A stretch of 17,936 nt of DNA from JBBSTY01 sp038235385 (GCA_038235385.1 JBBSTY010000088.1:1-17936); one strand, 5' to 3'. Numbered from the stretch's first letter, positions 7,477-15,010 are shown. The notes: a model not told the origin generated them from the letters alone. Numbers and translations are program-made.

Positions 7477-8172
7477 GTGAGCGACTCCGCGCTCCTCGTC
7501 CTGTGCGGTGCGCTCGCGCTGCCCGCAGGGTGGTTCGCGGGCGTGCTGTACGACCGCGTCCCCGACGACCTCGCCCTGTTCCGTCCGCTGGCGCGCCCGC
7601 GCCTCACCGGCCCGTACCTGGCGATGCACGTCACCATGATCATCGCCTTCGTGCTGGCCGCCAACCGCTTCGCCGACGCCCACCCCCTCGAGCTGGCCGA
7701 CTACCTGCTCCTGTTCGGTGCGCTCGTGGTGCTGTCGTTCATCGACCTCGACACCCTGCGGCTCCCGGACCAGATCGTTGCGCCGCTCCTGGTGGTGTCG
7801 ATCCCGCTCATCGTCGTGGCGTCACTCGTGCAGCACGACGCCACGCGCATCCGCTTCGCCATCGCCGGTGGGGCGTTCTACTTCATCTTCCTCTTGGTGG
7901 TGCACCTGATCATCCCGAGGGGCATGGGCTTCGGCGACGTCAAGCTGGCGGCGGTCATGGGGCTCTACGTGGGCTGGTTGGGCACGTCGGTCCTCCAGGC
8001 CGTCCAGCTCACGCTCTACGCGATGCTGATCGGCTTCCTCGTCGGGTCGCTGGCCGGCATGGTGGCGTTCGCCTTCCGGGGCAAGAGCCGGGCCATCCCG
8101 TTCGGCCCGTTCCTGGCGCTCGGCACGATCGTCACCATCGTGTTCAGCACGTCACTCGTCCGCCCCTACTGA
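7477..8172 (+). CDS. A24-family prepilin peptidase (short form, no methyltransferase domain)
   Basis: This polytopic aspartic peptidase should cleave type IV prepilin-like signal peptides at the cytoplasmic face of the membrane. The 231-residue protein has about six to seven hydrophobic segments. Both catalytic aspartates are in place: Asp90 in 'SFIDLDTLRLPD' and Asp154 in 'GMGFGDVKL'. The cysteine-rich N-terminal methylation domain of PilD-type enzymes is absent. The N-terminus keeps only the 'PAGWFAGVLYDRVP' stretch that resembles the start of full-length PilD. Short peptidases of this kind occur at the same place, after aroE, in mycobacteria (Rv2551c as I recall it). The GTG at 7477 has no clear ribosome-binding site, so the exact start is less certain. 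No pilin substrate is in the window. Confidence 0.9.
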   Translation: MSDSALLVLCGALALPAGWFAGVLYDRVPDDLALFRPLARPRLTGPYLAMHVTMIIAFVLAANRFADAHPLELADYLLLFGALVVLSFIDLDTLRLPDQIVAPLLVVSIPLIVVASLVQHDATRIRFAIAGGAFYFIFLLVVHLIIPRGMGFGDVKLAAVMGLYVGWLGTSVLQAVQLTLYAMLIGFLVGSLAGMVAFAFRGKSRAIPFGPFLALGTIVTIVFSTSLVRPY

Positions 8173-8195
8173 GCGGCGCGCCCGGCCGCCCGGTC

Positions 8196-8208
8196 CGGTC
8201 GCCGACCG
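8196..8208. repeat. Short GC-rich palindrome upstream of aroC
   Basis: CGGTCG-C-CGACCG is a perfect 6-base inverted repeat about 30 bases before the aroC -10. There is no T-tract, so it is not a classical terminator for the preceding gene. It may be an operator or chance. Confidence 0.2.
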
Positions 8209-8230
8209 CGGGTGCCAGGGCGTGCGGGAG

Positions 8231-8248
8231 GGACCGGTAGATTGGTCC
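8231..8248 (+). promoter_or_regulatory. aroC promoter: -10 TAGATT inside an inverted repeat
   Basis: TAGATT (8238-8243) ends 6 bases before the ATG at 8250, predicting a leaderless or nearly leaderless mRNA for the aroC-to-pepQ unit. It is flanked by GGACC (8231-8235) and GGTCC (8244-8248). A protein binding that repeat would cover the -10 element. The hexamer follows the pattern seen for aroE and alaS; the operator idea is speculative. Confidence 0.55.
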
Positions 8249-8249
8249 G

Positions 8250-9605
8250 ATGCTGCGATTCCTGACCGCCGGTGAGTCCCACGGGCCTGCACTCATCGCG
8301 GTGATCGAGGGCGTTCCCGCCGGCCTCGCCCTCACCCTCGAGGACATCGCCGGTGAGCTGGCACGCCGACGGCTGGGCTTCGGCCGCGGCCCGCGCATGA
8401 AGTTCGAGCAGGACGAGATCACGCTCGTCGGCGGGGTCCGTCACGGTCAGACCCTCGGATCGCCGATCGCCATCGAGATCGCGAACAGCGAGTGGAGCCG
8501 TCCGGGCAACAAGTGGAACGACGAGATGTCGCCGGCGCCGGGCGCCACCGCGTCCCGCCTCACCAAACCCCGGCCCGGTCACGCCGACCTCACCGGCATG
8601 CAGAAGTACGACCGCCTCGACGCCCGCGACATCCTCGAGCGGGCGTCGGCACGCGAGACCGCCGCCCGGGTCGCCGCGGGTGCGGTCGCCAAGGTGCTGC
8701 TGCGCCAGATCGGGACCGAGGTCATCTCCCACGTGGTGCGGATCGGCGCGGTCGCCGCCGGGGGTGCCCGACCCACCGTCTCGGACCTGGACGCGGTCGA
8801 CCGGTCCGCGGTGCGCTGCTTCGACCACGACGCCGAGGACGCGATGATCGCCGGCATCAAGGCGGCGGCGAAGGACGGGGACTCCCTCGGCGGGTTGGTG
8901 GAGGTCCTCGGCTACGGCGTGCCCGTCGGACTCGGGAGCCACGTCCACTGGGATCGCAAGATCGATGGTCTCCTGGGGCAGGCGCTGCTCAGCATCCAGG
9001 CGGTCAAGGGCATCGAGCTCGGCGACGGCTTCGAGGTCGCGGCCGGGCGTGGGAGCGTCGCCCACGACGCCATCACCTGGGATGCGGACGACCGCGAGTA
9101 CCGCCGCACCACCACCCGGGCGGGCGGCGTCGAGGGCGGCATGACCACCGGTGAGCTCCTTGTGGCACGCGTCGCCATGAAGCCGCTCGCCACCCTGAAC
9201 CGCCCGTCGTTGGGCACCGTCGACCTCGCCACCAAGACCGAGACGGTCTCGTTCAAGGAACGCACCGACGTCACCGCGGTGCCGGCCATGGGTGTCGTGG
9301 CCGAGGCGATGGTCTCGTTGGTGCTGGCCAACGAGGCGCTGCGCAAGTTCGGGGGCGACTCGATGAGCGAGCTCGTGCGATCGGTCGAGGCGTACCGGAT
9401 GCAGCTGAAGGCCCACGCCGACCGCGTCGAGGACGAACCTGCCGTCGAGGCGTCCGGCCCCGTGAACTGGGACCCCACCGAGGCGTTCGAGGTGGGTGCC
9501 GGTCCGCAGGCCGGCACCGCTGCTGCACCGGATGCCGGATCGTCGGCGCAGCCGCCGGTCGATGCCACCGACGGCGGCTCCACCGACGACGGGTCGCGCC
9601 GGTGA
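8250..9605 (+). CDS. aroC: Chorismate synthase
   Basis: The enzyme converts 5-enolpyruvylshikimate-3-phosphate to chorismate using reduced FMN, the last shared step of aromatic biosynthesis. Family motifs run the length of the protein: 'GESHGPAL' (catalytic His11), 'HGQTLGSPI', 'RPGHADL', 'DARDILERASARETAARVA', 'QAVKGIELGDGF', 'RAGGVEGGMTTGE' and 'FKERTDVTAVPAMGVVAEAM'. At 451 residues it is longer than most bacterial forms (about 360-400). The surplus is a tail from about residue 394 rich in Ala, Asp, Gly, Pro and Ser, probably disordered. The start is fixed by the family N-terminus 'MLRFLTAGESHG' and the leaderless promoter. The stop TGA overlaps the aroK ATG by one base (TGATG). Confidence 0.98.
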   Translation: MLRFLTAGESHGPALIAVIEGVPAGLALTLEDIAGELARRRLGFGRGPRMKFEQDEITLVGGVRHGQTLGSPIAIEIANSEWSRPGNKWNDEMSPAPGATASRLTKPRPGHADLTGMQKYDRLDARDILERASARETAARVAAGAVAKVLLRQIGTEVISHVVRIGAVAAGGARPTVSDLDAVDRSAVRCFDHDAEDAMIAGIKAAAKDGDSLGGLVEVLGYGVPVGLGSHVHWDRKIDGLLGQALLSIQAVKGIELGDGFEVAAGRGSVAHDAITWDADDREYRRTTTRAGGVEGGMTTGELLVARVAMKPLATLNRPSLGTVDLATKTETVSFKERTDVTAVPAMGVVAEAMVSLVLANEALRKFGGDSMSELVRSVEAYRMQLKAHADRVEDEPAVEASGPVNWDPTEAFEVGAGPQAGTAAAPDAGSSAQPPVDATDGGSTDDGSRR

Positions 9606-10153
9606 TGGTTGCCGCACCCAGGGCCGTGCTGCGGCGACCGCTGGTGCTGATCGGGATGATGGGGTCGGGGAAGTCCACGGTGGGCCGGCGCCTCGCGTCG
9701 GTCCTCGGCGTCCCGTTCGCCGACACCGACGCCGAGGTCGAGCGCCGCCGTGGCACCACCGTCGCCGACATCTTCGCCACCGACGGCGAGGCGTCCTTCC
9801 GCGCGGACGAGGCCTCGGCGGTGGCCGACCTGGTGGTCGCCGACACGCCATCGGTCGTCGCCACCGGCGGGGGAGCGGTCATCGCACCGCAGACCCGGGC
9901 GCTCCTGCGTGAACGGGCGACGGTCGTGTGGCTCCGCGCCTCGCCCGGCATGCTGGCGAGCCGCATCGCCGACGACGGCACCCGTCCGTTGCTGGCCGAC
10001 GATCCACGCGCCGAGCTGCGTCGCCTGGCCGACGAACGTGCGCCGCTGTACCGCGATGCCGCCGACCACGTCGTCGACGTCGACCACGTCGGGCGTCGGG
10101 AGGTCGTCGATCGGGTGCTCGACGCGCTGCACGCCGACGAGGTGCCGACATGA
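9605..10153 (+). CDS. aroK: Shikimate kinase
   Basis: The enzyme phosphorylates shikimate to shikimate-3-phosphate with ATP. The 182-residue protein has the Walker A loop 'GMMGSGKST' (residues 17-25), shikimate-binding Asp42 in 'ADTDAE', Arg66 in 'SFRADE', the glycine triplet 88-90 in 'ATGGGAV' and lid Arg127 in 'TRPLL'. I chose ATG 9605, which overlaps the aroC stop as TGATG. GTG 9602 directly before it is an equally possible start, adding one residue. The 3' end overlaps aroB by ATGA, so translation of all three genes is probably coupled. Confidence 0.95.
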   Translation: MVAAPRAVLRRPLVLIGMMGSGKSTVGRRLASVLGVPFADTDAEVERRRGTTVADIFATDGEASFRADEASAVADLVVADTPSVVATGGGAVIAPQTRALLRERATVVWLRASPGMLASRIADDGTRPLLADDPRAELRRLADERAPLYRDAADHVVDVDHVGRREVVDRVLDALHADEVPT

Positions 10154-11151
10154 TCGTGGTCCCCGTCGGCCTCGGAGATCGGTCCTACGACGTCATCGTC
10201 GGCGACGGCGCCCGCCACGAGCTCGCCGGCGTCATCCCGCCCGCCGTCGACCGGGTCGCGATCGTCACCCAGACCGGCATCGACGTCGACGTCGATCCGG
10301 GGCGCGAGCACCGGATCTTCACCATCGGCGACGGTGAGGAGACCAAGTCGCTGGGCACGGTCGAGGCGCTGTGCCGCGACTTCACCACGTGGGGCCTCAC
10401 GAGAGCCGATGCGGTCATCGCGGTCGGCGGCGGCCTCGTCACCGACGTCGGCGGGTTCGCGGCGGCCGTGTACCACCGGGGGATCCCCGTGATCCACGTC
10501 GCCACCACCCTCCTGGGCCAGATCGATGCCGCCATCGGGGGCAAGACCGGCGTGAACCTGCCCGAGGGCAAGAACCTGGTGGGTGCGTTCTGGCAACCCA
10601 CCGCCGTCCTGTGCGACACCTCGGTGCTGGCCACGTTGCCGCCACGCGAGTACCGCAGCGGGCTGGGCGAACTGGCCAAGTACCACTTCCTCGGCGGCGG
10701 GGACCTCGACGCCCTCCCGATCGACCAGCGGGTCGCCGCCTGCGTGGCCATCAAGGCGGAGGTGGTCGCCGCCGACGAGCGCGAGAGCGGTCGGCGGGCC
10801 ACGCTCAACTACGGCCACACCCTCGCCCACGCGCTGGAGACGAGCGGCCACTACGACCTGCGCCACGGCGAGGCGGTGGCCATCGGTCTCGTCTACGCCG
10901 CCGAGCTGGCCCACGTCCTCGGGCGGATCGACGCCGCTGCGGTCGACGAGCACCGCCGGGTGGTTGCCGCCTACGACCTCCCGGCGACGCTGCCGGGAGG
11001 CTCGTCGGTCGACGAGCTGGTCGCGATCATGGGTCGCGACAAGAAGGCGCTCAACGGTGTCACCTTCGTGCTCGACGGCCCGGGCGGCGTCGAGGTGGTC
11101 GAAGGGGTCGATCGGCCGTCCGTCGATGCCGCCCTGGAGCTGATCCGATGA
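10150..11151 (+). CDS. aroB: 3-dehydroquinate synthase
   Basis: The enzyme cyclises DAHP to 3-dehydroquinate using NAD and a metal ion, usually zinc. Visible motifs are 'GDGEETKSL', 'AVGGGLVTDVGGFAA', 'TTLLGQIDAAIGGKTGVN', 'EGKNLVGAFWQP' and 'DKKALNG'. The metal ligands correspond to Glu174 in 'GLGELAKYHF', His223 in 'NYGHTLAHALE' and His239 in 'LRHGEAVAIG'. The 16-residue spacing of the two histidines matches that in the characterised enzyme of Aspergillus AROM. The protein has 333 residues, slightly shorter than the usual 350-370. ATG 10150 overlaps the aroK stop (ATGA) and gives the conserved early strand 'VPVGLGDRSYDVIVG'. The 3' end overlaps aroQ in the same way. Confidence 0.97.
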   Translation: MIVVPVGLGDRSYDVIVGDGARHELAGVIPPAVDRVAIVTQTGIDVDVDPGREHRIFTIGDGEETKSLGTVEALCRDFTTWGLTRADAVIAVGGGLVTDVGGFAAAVYHRGIPVIHVATTLLGQIDAAIGGKTGVNLPEGKNLVGAFWQPTAVLCDTSVLATLPPREYRSGLGELAKYHFLGGGDLDALPIDQRVAACVAIKAEVVAADERESGRRATLNYGHTLAHALETSGHYDLRHGEAVAIGLVYAAELAHVLGRIDAAAVDEHRRVVAAYDLPATLPGGSSVDELVAIMGRDKKALNGVTFVLDGPGGVEVVEGVDRPSVDAALELIR

Positions 11152-11594
11152 GCGATCCCGTGATCCTCGTGCTGTCCGGCCCGAACCTCAACCTCCTCGG
11201 GCATCGTGAGCCGGCCGTGTACGGCTCGGCCACGCTCGACGACTACGTCCGCGCGGTCACCGAATCGGCGGGTGCGCACGGCTTCACCATCGAGCACACC
11301 CAGTCGAGCCGGGAGGCCGACATCGTCGACGCGGTGCACGCCGGGATCGGCCGGGTCGCCGGCATCATCATCAACCCGGGCGCGTTCACCCACTACGCCT
11401 GGGCGATCCACGATGCGTTGGCGGCGTTCGGCGGTCCGGTGATCGAGGTCCACATCTCCAACCCCGTTCGCCGGGAGGGGTGGCGCCACACCTCGGTGAT
11501 CACCCCGGTCGCCACCGGCACCATCACGGGGTTCGGGATCGCCGGGTACCGCTTGGCCATCGACGCGATGGCGACGCTGGTGGCGGTGCCGTGA
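11148..11594 (+). CDS. aroQ: 3-dehydroquinate dehydratase, type II
   Basis: This is the dodecameric type II enzyme that dehydrates 3-dehydroquinate to 3-dehydroshikimate by trans elimination. The 148-residue length is typical. Active-site residues are visible: 'SGPNLNLLGHREPAVYG' with Arg20 and catalytic Tyr25, Asn76 and His82 in 'INPGAFTHYAWAI', catalytic His102 in 'EVHISN', and Arg113 in 'RREGWRH'. It ends with the 'TGFGIAGY' segment. The ATG at 11148 overlaps the aroB stop (ATGA), and the stop overlaps the following aminopeptidase start (GTGA). Confidence 0.97.
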   Translation: MSDPVILVLSGPNLNLLGHREPAVYGSATLDDYVRAVTESAGAHGFTIEHTQSSREADIVDAVHAGIGRVAGIIINPGAFTHYAWAIHDALAAFGGPVIEVHISNPVRREGWRHTSVITPVATGTITGFGIAGYRLAIDAMATLVAVP

Positions 11595-12733
11595 GCGCCG
11601 GTTCACCGGTCCCGCCGCTGCCCGGACCGGCCGACCTCGAGGCGCTCCCGGCCATGGCCGTGATCGAGCGCACCGATCGGCTCCGAGATCAGCTCGACGC
11701 CGCCGGGTGCGATGCCCTGCTGGTCACCTCGCTCGTCAACATCCGGTACCTGACCGGGTTCTCGGGGTCGGCGGCCCGGCTCCTGGTCACGCCCGACGAG
11801 CTCGTCTTCGTCACCGACGGCCGCTACCGCGATCAGGCCGCCGACCAGTTGGCGGCATCCGGCGTCGTCGCCACCATCGAGGTCTCCAACGGCGCCCAGC
11901 GCGAGGTGGTGTCCGCCGCGGCGGCGGGGATCGGGCGGATCGGCCTCGAGGCCGATGCGGTCACCTGGGCCGACCAGCGCAGCTACGCCGCCGAGTGGTT
12001 CGCCGACGCCGAGGTGACGCCCACCGCCGGACTCGTCGAGGGGCTGCGGCGCGTCAAGGACGCCGGTGAGGTGGCGCGGATCGAAGCGGCGGCGATCATC
12101 GCCGACCACGCGCTCGCCGAGGTGCGCTCGCGCCTGGACGAGGGCCCGACCGAGCGCGAGTTCGCCCTCGAGCTCGACACCGCGATCCGGCGATCGGGAG
12201 CGGCCGGGAACTCGTTCGAGACGATCGTCGGCTCCGGGCCCAACGGCGCCAAGCCCCATGCCCGTCCCGGGTCACGTCGCATCGTCGAGGGCGACCTCGT
12301 CGTGATCGACTTCGGTGCCGTGGTCGATGGCTACTGCTCGGACATGACCCGCACCGTCCAGGTGGGCGAGGCGTCCCCGACCCAGGAACGCCTGTACGAG
12401 GTCGTGCTCGTCGCGCAGCAGGCCGGGGTCGATGCCGTCACGGCCGGGGCTGCGGTCGCCGACGTCGATGCGGCGTGCCGCACGGTGATCGACGACGCCG
12501 GTTGGGCCGACGCGTTCCTGCACGCGACGGGCCACGGCGTCGGTCTCGACATCCACGAGTGGCCCCGGGTGGCAGCCACGGGCGATGCTACGCTCGCTCC
12601 CGGCCACGTGGTCACCGTTGAGCCCGGCGTCTACCTCCCCGAGCACGGCGGTGTGCGGATCGAGGACACCCTGGTCGTCACCGCCGACGGTTGCCGGGCC
12701 CTCACCCACACCGCGAAGCTCGCGAGCGTCTGA
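11591..12733 (+). CDS. pepQ: M24-family Xaa-Pro aminopeptidase/dipeptidase
   Basis: This dinuclear metallopeptidase likely removes residues N-terminal to proline from peptides in the cytosol. The 380-residue protein has a creatinase-like N-terminal domain with 'LLVTSLVNIRYLTGFSGS' and 'FVTDGRYRDQA'. The pita-bread catalytic domain has all five metal ligands: Asp240 and Asp251 ('VIDFGAVVDGYCSDMTRT'), His315 ('GHGVGLDIHE'), Glu344 ('VEPGVYLP') and Glu358 ('GGVRIEDT'). GTG 11591 overlaps the aroQ stop (GTGA); ATG 11654 ('MAVIERTDRL') is a later alternative nearer the family start. Exact specificity, aminopeptidase P versus prolidase, cannot be decided from sequence; the symbol follows the actinobacterial aro-pepQ-efp neighbourhood. 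Confidence 0.9.
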   Translation: MSAGSPVPPLPGPADLEALPAMAVIERTDRLRDQLDAAGCDALLVTSLVNIRYLTGFSGSAARLLVTPDELVFVTDGRYRDQAADQLAASGVVATIEVSNGAQREVVSAAAAGIGRIGLEADAVTWADQRSYAAEWFADAEVTPTAGLVEGLRRVKDAGEVARIEAAAIIADHALAEVRSRLDEGPTEREFALELDTAIRRSGAAGNSFETIVGSGPNGAKPHARPGSRRIVEGDLVVIDFGAVVDGYCSDMTRTVQVGEASPTQERLYEVVLVAQQAGVDAVTAGAAVADVDAACRTVIDDAGWADAFLHATGHGVGLDIHEWPRVAATGDATLAPGHVVTVEPGVYLPEHGGVRIEDTLVVTADGCRALTHTAKLASV

Positions 12734-12806
12734 CCGGCGGTCGTCCCCCGTCCGATCGATGCGCGACCCGCTCGTTGCGCTCTCCCTGCAAAGGATCTGC
12801 TCCCCG

Positions 12807-13370
12807 ATGCCCACCATCACGACCAACGACCTCAAGAACGGCATGGCCCTCGATCTCGACGAGGGGCTGTTCGAGGTCGTCGAGTTCCAGCACGTCAAGC
12901 CGGGCAAGGGAGGCGCGTTCGTCCGCACCACCCTCAAGAACATCCGCTCCGGTTCGGTGGTCGACCGCACGTTCCGTGGTGGCGAGAAGGTCGAGCGGGC
13001 GATCATCGACAAGCGTGAGATGCAGTACCTCTACCGCGACGTCGACGACTACGTCTTCATGGACAACAGCACCTACGAGCAGCTCACCGTGCGGGCGGGC
13101 CAGCTCGGGCCGAGCACCGACTACCTGATCGAGAGCGCCAACGCCGTCCTCGAGATGTACGACGACGAGATCGTCGGTGTCGATCTGCCCGCCGCCGTCG
13201 AGCTCTCGATCGCCAACACCGACCCGGGTGTCCAGGGCGACCGCGTGTCGGGCGCGAGGAAGCCGGCCACGCTCGAGACCGGGCTGGTGGTGCAGGTGCC
13301 GCTGTTCGTGAACCCGGGCGACCGGGTGAAGGTCGATACCCGCACCGGCGACTACATCACACGGGTGTGA
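12807..13370 (+). CDS. efp: Translation elongation factor P
   Basis: EF-P binds stalled ribosomes between the P and E sites and helps form peptide bonds at polyproline stretches. The 187-residue protein has the three expected beta-barrel domains. The tip loop is 'VKPGKGGAFV', with Lys34 at the position that is modified in E. coli. The domain III signature 'TLETGLVVQVPLFVNPGDRVKVDTRTG' family pattern is present near the C-terminus. ATG 12807 was chosen because it gives the standard 'MPTITTNDLKNGM' start and has AAAGGA at 12790-12795. A 73-base gap separates it from pepQ; no clear -10 was seen there. Several proteins in this window have Pro-rich segments that may depend on EF-P. Confidence 0.97.
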   Translation: MPTITTNDLKNGMALDLDEGLFEVVEFQHVKPGKGGAFVRTTLKNIRSGSVVDRTFRGGEKVERAIIDKREMQYLYRDVDDYVFMDNSTYEQLTVRAGQLGPSTDYLIESANAVLEMYDDEIVGVDLPAAVELSIANTDPGVQGDRVSGARKPATLETGLVVQVPLFVNPGDRVKVDTRTGDYITRV

Positions 13371-13987
13371 CGACCGCTCCCGGTTCGTCGGTGCCCGTCG
13401 ATCCTTCCGACGACGGTGGTGCCCCCCAGGACGCTGCCCCGCAGGACCCGGTGCGAGCAGGAACCGCCCCGCCGGACCCGACGGGCGGTCTCACCCCTCC
13501 CGTCGCCGCACCCCTGCCCGACGAGTTGCCCCCCATGCCGCCCGACGACACCGATCTCGCCGACCGTGAGCCGCTGCTCGTGTACCGCGGCGGCGGTGTC
13601 GGGAGCCGTCGAGAGGCACGCGAACGGGCGCTGGCATTGCTCTACGAAGCCGAGTCCAAAGCGGTGTCGCCCGCCGAGATCCTCGACTCGCTCGCCCTGC
13701 CGGCCGAACCGTTCGCGGCCGAGCTGGTGGCCGGGGTCGGCGAGCACCAGACCGAGATCGACGCCGTGCTGAGCTCGTACGCCCGTGGGTGGACCCTGGC
13801 GCGCATGCCGGCCATCGATCGAGCCGTGCTCCGCCTGGCCACCTTCGAGCTCACCCACCGCCGCGACGTCCCCACCGGGGCCGTCATCTCCGAAGCGGTC
13901 GAGCTCGCCCAGCACTACACCACCGACGAGTCCGGACGGTTCGTGAACGGCATGCTGGCGGCGATCGCAGCCGACGTCCGCCCCTGA
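13367..13987 (+). CDS. nusB: Transcription antitermination factor NusB with a Pro-rich N-terminal extension
   Basis: NusB, with NusE/S10, binds boxA RNA and prevents premature termination in rRNA operons. The helical core runs from about residue 74 ('GSRREARERALALLYEAE') through 'LARMPAIDRAVLRLATFEL' and 'VPTGAVISEAVELAQHY' to 'GRFVNGMLAAIA', all family hallmarks. The predicted 206 residues exceed the usual 130-170 because of a Pro/Ala/Asp-rich N-terminal region of about 70 residues. GTG 13367 overlaps the efp stop (GTGA), which is the habit of this operon. ATG 13535, giving a 150-residue NusB, is a serious alternative. It is the last gene of the block; a GC-rich hairpin follows. Confidence 0.93.
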   Translation: MTTAPGSSVPVDPSDDGGAPQDAAPQDPVRAGTAPPDPTGGLTPPVAAPLPDELPPMPPDDTDLADREPLLVYRGGGVGSRREARERALALLYEAESKAVSPAEILDSLALPAEPFAAELVAGVGEHQTEIDAVLSSYARGWTLARMPAIDRAVLRLATFELTHRRDVPTGAVISEAVELAQHYTTDESGRFVNGMLAAIAADVRP

Positions 13988-13995
13988 CCCCGCCC

Positions 13996-14020
13996 CGGGG
14001 CCGACCGATGGTCGACCCCG
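13996..14020. terminator. GC-rich hairpin between the convergent nusB and reverse-strand gene
   Basis: An 11-pair stem with one C-A mismatch and a GAT loop lies just after the nusB stop and before the end of the opposing gene. The position suits a bidirectional terminator for two convergent genes. There is no T-tract on either side, so it may be a Rho-aided or non-canonical terminator, as is common in actinobacteria. Confidence 0.4.
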
Positions 14021-14058
14021 AGGGCGGAGCGTGAGGGTGCGGCGGGCCCGACGTCGCG

Positions 14059-14859
14059 TCAGGCGCAGCCCTTGGCGATGTCCTCGACCTTGGTGGTCTG
14101 CTCCGGGGTGAGCGAGTCGAGCTCGAAGATCTCGATGCCGAACTCGGCGATGACCCCGTCGACCAGGCAGGTGGCCTGGGCAGTGGTGAGGCCTTCCTCG
14201 GTGACCAGCTCGTCGATGAGCGACTCACGGGTGACGGTGCCACCGGGGACGGTGGGCGGGATCGGATCGATGGTCGTGGTCGTGAGCCGGGATGACGGCG
14301 GGGCCTTCTTGGTCGTCGTCGTGCGATCGGGCTTCTCGGTGGTGGTGGTCGTCTCCTCCTTCTCGGTCGTCGTCGTGGACGCCGAGGTGGTGGTCGTGGT
14401 GGTCACCGGGTCGTTCGAGCTGCTGCGGGTGAGGGCGAAGGCCAGACCGCCGCCGACCAGGACGAGCACCAGCACCACGATGGCGATGATCAGCCCGGTC
14501 TTGTTGCCGTCCTTGGGGGGCGGCCCGTCAGGGGCGGTGGCGCCGGGGTAGCCCTGGGGCGGGTAGCCGCCGGGAGGGCCGCCGGGCATGGCCCCGGGTG
14601 TGCCGGGAGGGCCGCCCGGTGCGCCGGTGGGCGGACCCGCGGGGGTGCCCCACGCGCCGGGTTGGGGTGGTCCCGTGGGCGAGGTGGGGGGCTGGCCCGC
14701 CGTGGGCATCTGGGTGGTGGGCGTCGCCCCCGGATCGGGCGTGGGCGCGCCGGTGGGGGTCGGTGGAGCAGTGGCCGCCGCGCCAGCTGCGGCATCGGGC
14801 GGGTACCACTTGCCGTCAGACGCCAACCACCATCCGGGGCCTTGAGATTGATCGCTCAC
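14059..14859 (-). CDS. Single-pass membrane protein with N-terminal WWxASDGKWYPP motif and a two-cysteine C-terminal domain
   Basis: I do not know a function. The 266-residue protein starts with 'GPGWWLASDGKWYPP' (residues 7-21), a short tryptophan-rich motif that recurs in Acidimicrobiia proteins. A Pro/Gly/Ala/Thr-rich stretch follows to about residue 115, then one hydrophobic segment (about 122-143). A Thr-rich tract (about 152-197) with runs of TTTT comes next, resembling a cell-wall-spanning or glycosylated stalk. The end is a compact acidic helical region with Cys231 and Cys265, possibly disulfide-bonded. Topology should be cytoplasmic N-terminus and outside C-terminus. GTG 14859 was chosen because GGGAGG lies 5 bases upstream and the motif starts right there; the longer frame runs into the promoter region. 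In Streptomyces, bldD lies between nusB and pyrR, so this gene occupies a variable slot. Confidence 0.8.
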   Translation of the reverse strand: MSDQSQGPGWWLASDGKWYPPDAAAGAAATAPPTPTGAPTPDPGATPTTQMPTAGQPPTSPTGPPQPGAWGTPAGPPTGAPGGPPGTPGAMPGGPPGGYPPQGYPGATAPDGPPPKDGNKTGLIIAIVVLVLVLVGGGLAFALTRSSSNDPVTTTTTTSASTTTTEKEETTTTTEKPDRTTTTKKAPPSSRLTTTTIDPIPPTVPGGTVTRESLIDELVTEEGLTTAQATCLVDGVIAEFGIEIFELDSLTPEQTTKVEDIAKGCA

Positions 14860-14912
14860 GCGAGCCTCCCGGACTCGTGTCGTGCCACCGCAGGGTCGGT
14901 GTCGTGACGGAG

Positions 14913-14918
14913 AGCATA
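14913..14918 (-). promoter_or_regulatory. -10 hexamer for the reverse-strand gene
   Basis: On the reverse strand TATGCT sits in the context CCCCTATGCT, identical over 10 bases to the pyrR -10 context on the forward strand at 15031-15040. It is about 53 bases upstream of the GTG at 14859. No clear -35 was found. Confidence 0.5.
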
Positions 14919-15010
14919 GGGGCCGTGACCGGTGGTGTGTGTCGTTCGCCGTCGGGACCCGACCGGCTCCGACCCATCGGTCACCGCGCACGAACGGTGC
15001 CCGGCGGGCG

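Noticed and set aside
8166..10953. Two long reverse-strand frames over aroC, aroK and aroB
   Set aside because: Shadows of well-identified enzymes; Arg/Pro/Gly-rich translations without family motifs.
12734..12806. Separate promoter for efp in the gap after pepQ
   Set aside because: No TAnnnT at a suitable distance could be found; a Shine-Dalgarno is present, so efp may simply be read from upstream.
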